From JBDTMT01 sp033764095 (GTDB taxonomy: Bacteria; Desulfobacterota; Binatia; HRBIN30; CADEER01), in the NCBI GenBank assembly GCA_033764095.1, contig JANRJF010000167.1, positions 1-12,520 on the forward strand: a stretch of 12,520 bases of DNA, read 5' to 3'. Numbering within the stretch: the stretch's first letter is position 1; every line of letters begins with the position of its first letter. Under the pieces are notes generated by a model that was not told the DNA's origin, ran no database searches, and saw only the letters and a program-made list of their open reading frames with translations. Positions 7,791-12,520 of the stretch are shown one piece after another. The translations under genes and the position numbers were made by a program.

Positions 7791-9082
7791 CCCGCATCGT
7801 CGCCGTCCGCACGCTCGACGTCCGCGCCCCGACCTCGCGCACGCTGGCCGGCTCCGACGCCGTGCACGCCGACCCCGACTACTCGGCCGCCTACGCGTTG
7901 CTGGAGAGCGACGGCGGGCCGGTGGGCCACGGCTTCACCTTCACCATCGGGCGTGGCAACGACCTGGTCTGCGCCGCCATCGCGGCCCTGGCGCCGCAGG
8001 TGGTTGGGCGCGAGCTGGAGGAGATCACCGCCGATTTCGGCGCCTTCCACCGCCGCCTGACCAACGAGAGCCAGCTGCGCTGGCTGGGGCCCGACAAGGG
8101 CGTCATCCATCTCGCCACCGCGGCGCTGGTCAACGCGGTGTGGGACCTGTGGGCCAAGCACCGCGGCCTGCCGGTGTGGGAGCTGGTCGCCGGGCTGACG
8201 CCGGAGGCGATCGTCGGGCTGATCGATTGGCGCTACCTGACCGACGCGCTGGCGCCGGACGAGGCGCTCGACCTGCTGCGCGGGCTGGCGCCGACGCGCG
8301 CCGGGCGCATCGCCGAGCTGCGCCGTGACGGCTATCCCGCCTACATCACCTCCGCCGGCTGGCTCGGCTACCCGGAGGAGAAGGTGCGCCAGCTGTGCCG
8401 CGACGCGCTCGCCGCCGGCTGGACCAGCTTCAAGACCAAGGTCGGCATCGACGTCGCCTCCGACGTGCGGCGCTGCCAGGTAATGCGCGAGGAGATCGGC
8501 TGGGAGCGCTCGCTGATGGCCGACGCCAACCAGGTGTGGGACGTGCCGCAGGCGATCGAGTGGCTGCACCACCTGGAGCCGTTCCGGCTGCGCTGGATCG
8601 AGGAGCCGACCAGCCCGGACGACGTGCTCGGCCACGCCGCCATCCGCCGCGCCGTCGCGCCGATGCGCGTCGCCACCGGCGAGCACTGCGCCAACAAGGT
8701 GCTGTTCAAGCAGCTGCTGCAGGCCGGCGCGATCGACTACTGCCAGGTCGATGCGTGCCGCCTCGGCGGGCTGAACGAGGTGCTGGCGGTGCTGCTGCTC
8801 GCCGCCAAGTTCGGCGTTCCGGTGTGCCCGCACGCCGGCGGCATCGGCCTGTGCGAGTACGTCCAGCACATCTCGGCGATCGACTACGTCTGCGTCAGCG
8901 CCTCGCTGGCCGACCGCACCACCGAGTTCGCCGACCACCTGCACGAGCATTTCCTCGACCCGGTGCGCGTCGAGCGCGGTCGCTACCTGATGCCGCAGCG
9001 GCCCGGCTACTCGGCCGAGATGCATCCGCAGTCGCTCGCCGCGCTGGTCTATCCCACCGGCAGCGAGTGGCGCCGTGCCTGA
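7787..9082 (+). CDS. fucD: L-fuconate dehydratase (enolase superfamily)
   Basis: A 431-residue enolase-superfamily enzyme that dehydrates L-fuconate to 2-keto-3-deoxy-L-fuconate. It carries the family's recognisable stretches, SDAVHADPDYSAAYALLE (23-40), GHGFTFTIGRGND (47-59), SQLRWLGPDKGVIHLATAA (95-113), TSAGWLGYPEEK (188-199), WIEEPTSPDDVLGHA (270-284) and HLHEHFLDP (384-392), also seen in human ENOSF1. Active-site residues are all present: the KxK motif K216/K218, metal ligands D246, E272 and E299, and the general acid/base H349 in VCPHAGG. These sit exactly two positions below the numbers I recall for the Xanthomonas campestris enzyme (K220, D248, E274, E301, H351). The ATG lies inside the end of the SDR gene (ATGA), and its stop overlaps the following GTG by 8 bp, so the three genes form a coupled operon. 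Family and reaction are assigned with high confidence. Confidence 0.94.
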   Translation: MTRIVAVRTLDVRAPTSRTLAGSDAVHADPDYSAAYALLESDGGPVGHGFTFTIGRGNDLVCAAIAALAPQVVGRELEEITADFGAFHRRLTNESQLRWLGPDKGVIHLATAALVNAVWDLWAKHRGLPVWELVAGLTPEAIVGLIDWRYLTDALAPDEALDLLRGLAPTRAGRIAELRRDGYPAYITSAGWLGYPEEKVRQLCRDALAAGWTSFKTKVGIDVASDVRRCQVMREEIGWERSLMADANQVWDVPQAIEWLHHLEPFRLRWIEEPTSPDDVLGHAAIRRAVAPMRVATGEHCANKVLFKQLLQAGAIDYCQVDACRLGGLNEVLAVLLLAAKFGVPVCPHAGGIGLCEYVQHISAIDYVCVSASLADRTTEFADHLHEHFLDPVRVERGRYLMPQRPGYSAEMHPQSLAALVYPTGSEWRRA

Positions 9083-10055
9083 TCCGCGCGCCCGCGTCCG
9101 CCTCGGGCGCAGCGAGCTCTCGGTCACCCGCCTTGGTCTCGGCGGCGCGCCGCTCGGCAACCTGTTCGCGCCGCTGGCCGAGTCCGACGCGGCGGCCACC
9201 GTCGACGCCGCCTGGGATGCCGGCCTGCGCTGGTTCGACACCGCGCCACTCTACGGCAACGGCCTCTCCGAGCGACGCCTCGGCGCGGCGCTGCGCCGGC
9301 GGCCGCGCGACGAGTACGTGCTCGCCAGCAAGGTCGGTTGGCGTCTCGACGCCGGTGCCGATCCGGACAGCATCTTCGTCGGCGCGCCGCCGCTGCACCC
9401 GGTGCACGACTATTCGCCGGCGGCGGTCGAACGCGGCGTCGAGAACAGCCTGGCGCGGCTCGGGCTGGAGCGCATCGACGTGCTGCACGTGCACGACCCG
9501 GACGACTGCGAAGCCGAGGCGCTCGCCGGCGCCTTCCCGCTGCTGCGGCGCTGGCGCGCCGCCGGGCGCATCGGCGCGGTCGGCGCCGGCATGAACCAGT
9601 CGGCCATGCTGGCGCGTTTCGTCGAGCGCGAGCTGGTCGACTGTGTCCTGCTCGCCGGCCGCTATTCGCTGCTCGACCAGAGCGCGCTCGTCGACCTGCT
9701 GCCCGCCGCGCAGCGGCGTGGCGTCGCGGTGATCGCCGCCGGCGTCTTCAACTCCGGTCTGCTCGCCAATCCGACCTCCGGCGCCACCTACGACTACGCG
9801 CCGGCCGACGCCGAGCGCGTCGCCCGCGCACAGCGCCTGCAGGCGATCTGCGCGCGTTTCGACGTCCCGCTGCGCGCCGCCGCGCTGCAGTTCCCGAGCT
9901 TTCATCCGGCCGTCGCCAGCGTGCTGGTCGGCGCCCGCACCGCCGCCGAGATCGCCGACAACGCGCGGCTGTTCGCGCTCGACATCCCCGCGGCGCTGTG
10001 GCGCGCGCTGCGCGACGAGGGCCTGTTGGCCGGCGAGGCGTTCATCCCCGGTTGA
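9075..10055 (+). CDS. Aldo/keto reductase, probable L-fucose (D-threo-aldose) 1-dehydrogenase
   Basis: A 326-residue TIM-barrel aldo/keto reductase. The tetrad is D55, Y60 (FDTAPLYGNGLSE), K86 (ASKVGW) and H140 (LHVHDPDD). Features of the D-threo-aldose/L-fucose 1-dehydrogenase branch include LGLGGAPLGNLF (20-31), GRYSLLDQSAL (195-205), AAGVFNSGLLA (221-231) and PSFHPAVASVLVGARTAAEI (from 274), the last including the cofactor-phosphate or adenine loop. This branch oxidises the C1 of L-fucose and related sugars to the lactone with NAD(P)+. The start is a GTG at 9075 lying inside the last codons of fucD (8-bp overlap), which supports co-translation. Length is normal. Because it is coupled to fucD, first-step L-fucose oxidation is the natural role; pyridoxal dehydrogenase, from the same branch, is a less likely alternative. 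Confidence 0.88.
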   Translation: MPDPRARVRLGRSELSVTRLGLGGAPLGNLFAPLAESDAAATVDAAWDAGLRWFDTAPLYGNGLSERRLGAALRRRPRDEYVLASKVGWRLDAGADPDSIFVGAPPLHPVHDYSPAAVERGVENSLARLGLERIDVLHVHDPDDCEAEALAGAFPLLRRWRAAGRIGAVGAGMNQSAMLARFVERELVDCVLLAGRYSLLDQSALVDLLPAAQRRGVAVIAAGVFNSGLLANPTSGATYDYAPADAERVARAQRLQAICARFDVPLRAAALQFPSFHPAVASVLVGARTAAEIADNARLFALDIPAALWRALRDEGLLAGEAFIPG

Positions 10056-10104
10056 TCGACGCCGCGCGACCGCGCCGCGGTCCTCCCCGCCCGCCTTGGC
10101 AGCC

Positions 10105-10137
10105 GGCCGACCTCGTGTCGGCCTGGCGGTGCGCCAG
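10105..10137 (+). terminator. Tandem GC stem-loops after the fucose cassette
   Basis: The first hairpin is GGCCGAC (10105-10111), a 5-nt loop and GTCGGCC (10117-10123). It abuts a second, CTGGCG (10123-10128), loop GTG and CGCCAG (10132-10137). Both stems are perfect. They begin 50 nt after the aldo/keto reductase stop and would suit the end of the operon, but there is no T-tract, so this is not a canonical intrinsic terminator. They could also protect the mRNA 3' end. Confidence 0.35.
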
Positions 10138-10260
10138 CACCGCCGCGGATCAATCCATGCATTCGAGTGGGCGGCGATGCGATGCCCCGCCGGGCCGGTA
10201 CTCTCCTCTGGACGATACATGGGTGGGCCGGCGTCGTCGCGCCGCGTTGGCTGGATCTCT

Positions 10261-10295
10261 ATCCCCCCTTTGAAAAAGGGGGGGTGAGGGGGGAT
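10261..10295. repeat. C/G-rich palindromic intergenic element
   Basis: The core is CCCCCCTTT (10263-10271), loop GAA, AAAGGGGGG (10275-10283), a 9-bp perfect stem. An outer pair, atcccccc (10261-10268) and ggggggat (10288-10295), offers an alternative 8-bp stem. Elements of this pattern (cccccttt...aaaggggg plus a further aggggga) recur as intergenic repeats across many bacterial phyla and give rise to spurious PPFSKGG/PPLKKGG peptides in annotation. The position upstream of the cyclase gene could make it regulatory, but a dispersed repeat is the simpler view. Confidence 0.6.
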
Positions 10296-10451
10296 TGTCG
10301 GACGTCACTGACTGATCGAACCGCGCCACGGCATTTCGACAGCCAGGCGGAAACATGCATCGAAGTCCTGGGCGCGGATCGTCTGGCGATCCACGCCCGG
10401 ATGCTGCAGAAGCAATCCTGCATGGGCCCGGACGATTCCACCGCGGGCGCT

Positions 10452-12520
10452 GTGAGCGTGCGCTGCGCGGCGTGCGGACACGACAACGGCGCCGCCAGTC
10501 GCTTCTGCGAGGAGTGCGGCGCGGCGCTGGCGCGGCGCTGCGGCGCCTGCGGCGGCGAGGTGTCGCCGACCGCCAAGTTCTGCGCCGCCTGCGGCGCGGC
10601 GCTGGCGGCGCGGCCGGGCGGCGCGGCGGTGGCGCGCCAGGTGGTGACCATCGTCTTCGCCGACCTGATCGGTTCCACCTCGTTGCACGAGCGCCTCGAT
10701 GCCGAATCGACGCGCCGCGTGATGGACCGCTACTACCGCGTGCTGCACGCGGCGGTGGCGGCGCACGGCGGCACGGTCGTGAAGCTGCTCGGCGACGGCG
10801 TGATGGCCGCCTTCGGCGTGCCGCGCGTCGCCGAGGACGATGCGCTGCGCGCGGTGCGCGCCGCGCTCGCCATGCAGACGGCGTTCCGCGCGCTGGCCGG
10901 CGAGCTCGGCGGCGCGCTGCACGACGTCGGCCTGCGCGTCGCGGTCAACAGCGGCGAAGTGGTGGTGAGCTCCGACCACACCGACGTGGTCGGCGATCCG
11001 GTGAACGTCGCGGCGCGCCTGCAGCAGGCGGCGGGCGACGGCGACGTGCTGCTCGGCGAATCGACGCAGCGGCTGGTCGGCGCGCTGGTGACGCTCGCGC
11101 CGCTTGGCCAGCTGACGCTGAAAGGGCGCGCCGAAGCGGTCGACGCCTACCGCGTCGTCTCCTTGGAACGGCCGGCCGGGGCGCCCGCCATCGCCTTCGT
11201 CGGCCGTGAGGCGGAGCTGCGTCGTCTGGCGGCGGTGTACGCCGCGGCGGTCGCGGCACCGGCGGCACGCCTGGCGGTGGTGCTCGGCTCGCCGGGGCTC
11301 GGCAAGTCGCGCCTGCTCGCCGAGTGCGCGCGCGGGCTGGCGCCGGCGACGGTGCTGACGGCGCGCTGCGAGGCGGCCGGCGGCGCCACCTTCGCGCCAT
11401 TGGCGGCGGCGTTGCGCGCCCACCTCGCGGTGGAGGAGCAGGCGCCGGAGACGACCGTGCGCGCTGGGCTGGAGGCGACGCTGCCGGCCGGCGAGCCCGA
11501 CTCGCCGCGCATCGCCACTGCCCTGATCGCGTTGCTCGCCGGCACGCCGCCGCCGGCAGAGGAGACGTTCTTCGCTGTGCGTCGCTGGCTCGCCGCGCTC
11601 GCCGCGGCGCGGCCGGTGGTGCTGGTGGTGGACGACCTGCAATGGGCCGCGCCGCTGCTGCTCGACCTGGTCGAGCACCTCGCGCAGTGGGGTGCCGGCC
11701 TGCCGCTCTTCGTGCTCGGCGCGGCGCGCCCGGAGCTGCGCGAGCTGCGCCCGGCACTGGCGGCCGCCGGCGGGCCGGTGAGCGAGCTGGTCACGCTGAG
11801 CGGCCTCGACGCCGCCGCGGCGGCGCGCCTGGCCGCCCACGTCGCCGGCGCCGACGCGTTGCCGGCGGCGGTGGCGGGACGCGTCCTGGCGAGCAGCGAG
11901 GGCAACCCGCTCTTCGTCGGCGAGCTGGTGCGCATGCTGGTGCAGGACGGCACGCTGGCGCGCGACGGCGACGCGTGGACCGCCAGCGCCGACCTCGCCG
12001 AGTTGGAGATGCCGCCGACCATCCACGCGCTGCTCGCGGCGCGCCTCGACCGCCTGCCGGTCGAGCAGCGCACGCTGCTGGAGCATGCCGCCGTGATCGG
12101 CCGCCAGTTCTCGCGCGCGGCGCTGGCGCACCTGCTGCCCGACGCCACCGACCTCGATGCGCGCCTCGACGCGCTGCGCCGCAGCGAGCTGATCGAGCTC
12201 GACGTCGAGCGCTTCGCTGGCGAGCCGGGCCTGCGCTTCCACCATCTGCTGATCCGCGACGCCGCCTACCGGCGTCTGCTGAAGGAGACCCGCGCCGCCC
12301 TGCACGCGTCGGTCGCCGACTGGCTGCAGGGGCATGTCGGCGACGCGGCCGACGCCGACGAGACGATCGGCTGGCATCTGGAGCAGGCGCACCAGCATCT
12401 GCGCGAGCTCGGTGCGCTCGACGCGACCGGGCGGGCCTTCGGCGCGCGCGCCGCGCAGCACCTCGCCGCCGCCGGCCGTCGCGCGCTGGCGCGCGACGAC
12501 CTGGCGCGCGCCGCGACGCT
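10452..12520 (+). CDS. Zinc-ribbon / class III adenylyl cyclase / AAA ATPase protein (3' end outside window)
   Basis: An open frame of at least 689 codons, cut by the window end. Residues 5-47 hold two CxxC pairs of pairs (C5/C8/C19/C22 and C30/C33/C44/C47), a double zinc ribbon. Residues about 63-237 are a class III cyclase with metal aspartates D71 (FADLIGST) and D115 (KLLGDGVMAAFG), ATP-selecting K111 and D178, and transition-state N185 and R189 (GDPVNVAARL), so it should be an active adenylyl rather than guanylyl cyclase. Residues about 247-420 are an ATPase with Walker A GSPGLGKS (279-286) and Walker B VVLVVDDLQW (389-398). The rest resembles the helical region that precedes TPR repeats in this family, including FHHLLIRDAAY. 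Such proteins are soluble cAMP-signalling or ATP-sensing regulators. The start is uncertain: GTG 10452 puts the first Cys at residue 5; in-frame ATG 10422, with AGAAG 9 nt upstream, would add 10 residues. Confidence 0.9.
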   Translation, partial: MSVRCAACGHDNGAASRFCEECGAALARRCGACGGEVSPTAKFCAACGAALAARPGGAAVARQVVTIVFADLIGSTSLHERLDAESTRRVMDRYYRVLHAAVAAHGGTVVKLLGDGVMAAFGVPRVAEDDALRAVRAALAMQTAFRALAGELGGALHDVGLRVAVNSGEVVVSSDHTDVVGDPVNVAARLQQAAGDGDVLLGESTQRLVGALVTLAPLGQLTLKGRAEAVDAYRVVSLERPAGAPAIAFVGREAELRRLAAVYAAAVAAPAARLAVVLGSPGLGKSRLLAECARGLAPATVLTARCEAAGGATFAPLAAALRAHLAVEEQAPETTVRAGLEATLPAGEPDSPRIATALIALLAGTPPPAEETFFAVRRWLAALAAARPVVLVVDDLQWAAPLLLDLVEHLAQWGAGLPLFVLGAARPELRELRPALAAAGGPVSELVTLSGLDAAAAARLAAHVAGADALPAAVAGRVLASSEGNPLFVGELVRMLVQDGTLARDGDAWTASADLAELEMPPTIHALLAARLDRLPVEQRTLLEHAAVIGRQFSRAALAHLLPDATDLDARLDALRRSELIELDVERFAGEPGLRFHHLLIRDAAYRRLLKETRAALHASVADWLQGHVGDAADADETIGWHLEQAHQHLRELGALDATGRAFGARAAQHLAAAGRRALARDDLARAAT

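Larger units (their letters stand above)
10056..10451. other. Intergenic region between the fucose cassette and the cyclase gene
   Basis: This 396-bp stretch has no supported gene. It contains tandem stem-loops at 10105-10137, an 18-nt match to the first hairpin element at 10155-10173, and a C/G-rich palindrome at 10261-10295. The frame of the downstream cyclase happens to be open from just after the stop at 10055, but the upstream translation crosses the palindrome and lacks recognisable domain sequence. A 63-codon frame (10096-10287) ends in the palindrome (PPLKKGG) and looks spurious. Confidence 0.6.

Noticed and set aside
7724..9241. A 505-codon minus-strand open frame over fucD
   Set aside because: It is a shadow of the L-fuconate dehydratase frame, with no motifs and biased composition.
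10096..10287. 63-codon frame ending PPLKKGG
   Set aside because: Its end is encoded by the C/G-rich palindrome, a known source of spurious peptides, and there is no ribosome binding site or family resemblance.
10305..12461. A 718-codon minus-strand open frame over the cyclase-ATPase gene
   Set aside because: It lies antisense to a gene with zinc-ribbon, cyclase and Walker motifs. The translation is Arg/Gln/Ala/His-rich with no recognisable domain.

Overview
The window is a GC-rich (roughly 70 % by eye) bacterial chromosomal segment in which all but one of the supported genes read on the + strand. Strong third-position G/C bias produces very long mirror-image open frames on the other strand. 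The gene set is a UbiB/ABC1 atypical kinase, an EthA-type Baeyer-Villiger monooxygenase, an oxidative L-fucose cassette and a zinc-ribbon/adenylyl-cyclase/AAA ATPase. Intergenic DNA holds palindromic repeats, including a CCCCCC..GGGGGG element. This looks like an uncultured, environmental, high-GC lineage, perhaps in or near the former Deltaproteobacteria (for example Binatota). That is a low-confidence guess; there is no rRNA or tRNA in the window to anchor it.

Layout. Positions 1-76 (-) hold the N-terminus of a divergent gene running off the left edge. 192-1040 is a class I SAM methyltransferase. 1084-2412 is an ABC1/UbiB-family kinase-like protein with an unusual KLVQ in place of KxGQ. 2413-2620 is a non-coding stretch with a degenerate inverted repeat. 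2621-3919 is a fold-type I PLP aminotransferase. 4067-5608 is an EthA-like FAD/NADPH monooxygenase. 5609-5813 is a non-coding long imperfect hairpin. 5814-6899 is a family-1 solute-binding-protein fold with no signal peptide. 6900-7034 is a second repeat array sharing a 31-bp direct repeat with the first. 7035-10055 is a tightly overlapped trio: SDR dehydrogenase, L-fuconate dehydratase and aldo/keto reductase. 10056-10451 is non-coding with tandem stem-loops and a C/G-rich palindrome. 10452 to the right edge is a zinc-ribbon, class III adenylyl cyclase and AAA ATPase fusion, cut by the window end.

How the genes work together. The overlapped trio matches three steps of the non-phosphorylative L-fucose route: aldo/keto reductase (L-fucose to L-fuconolactone), fuconate dehydratase (L-fuconate to 2-keto-3-deoxy-L-fuconate) and SDR (oxidation of that keto acid). 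The lactonase and the final hydrolase or aldolase are not in the window. The leaderless solute-binding-like protein upstream is the odd partner: it has the fold of a sugar-binding lipoprotein but no way to leave the cytoplasm, and it sits between two related repeat elements. The methyltransferase, kinase-like, aminotransferase and monooxygenase genes are co-directional but separated, and no shared pathway is evident. The cyclase-ATPase looks like an independent signalling gene.

The most interesting items are the cytosolic solute-binding protein embedded in the fucose cassette, the paired repeat elements around it, the KxGQ-variant UbiB protein, and -10-like boxes placed right against the start codons of two genes with no visible ribosome binding site.
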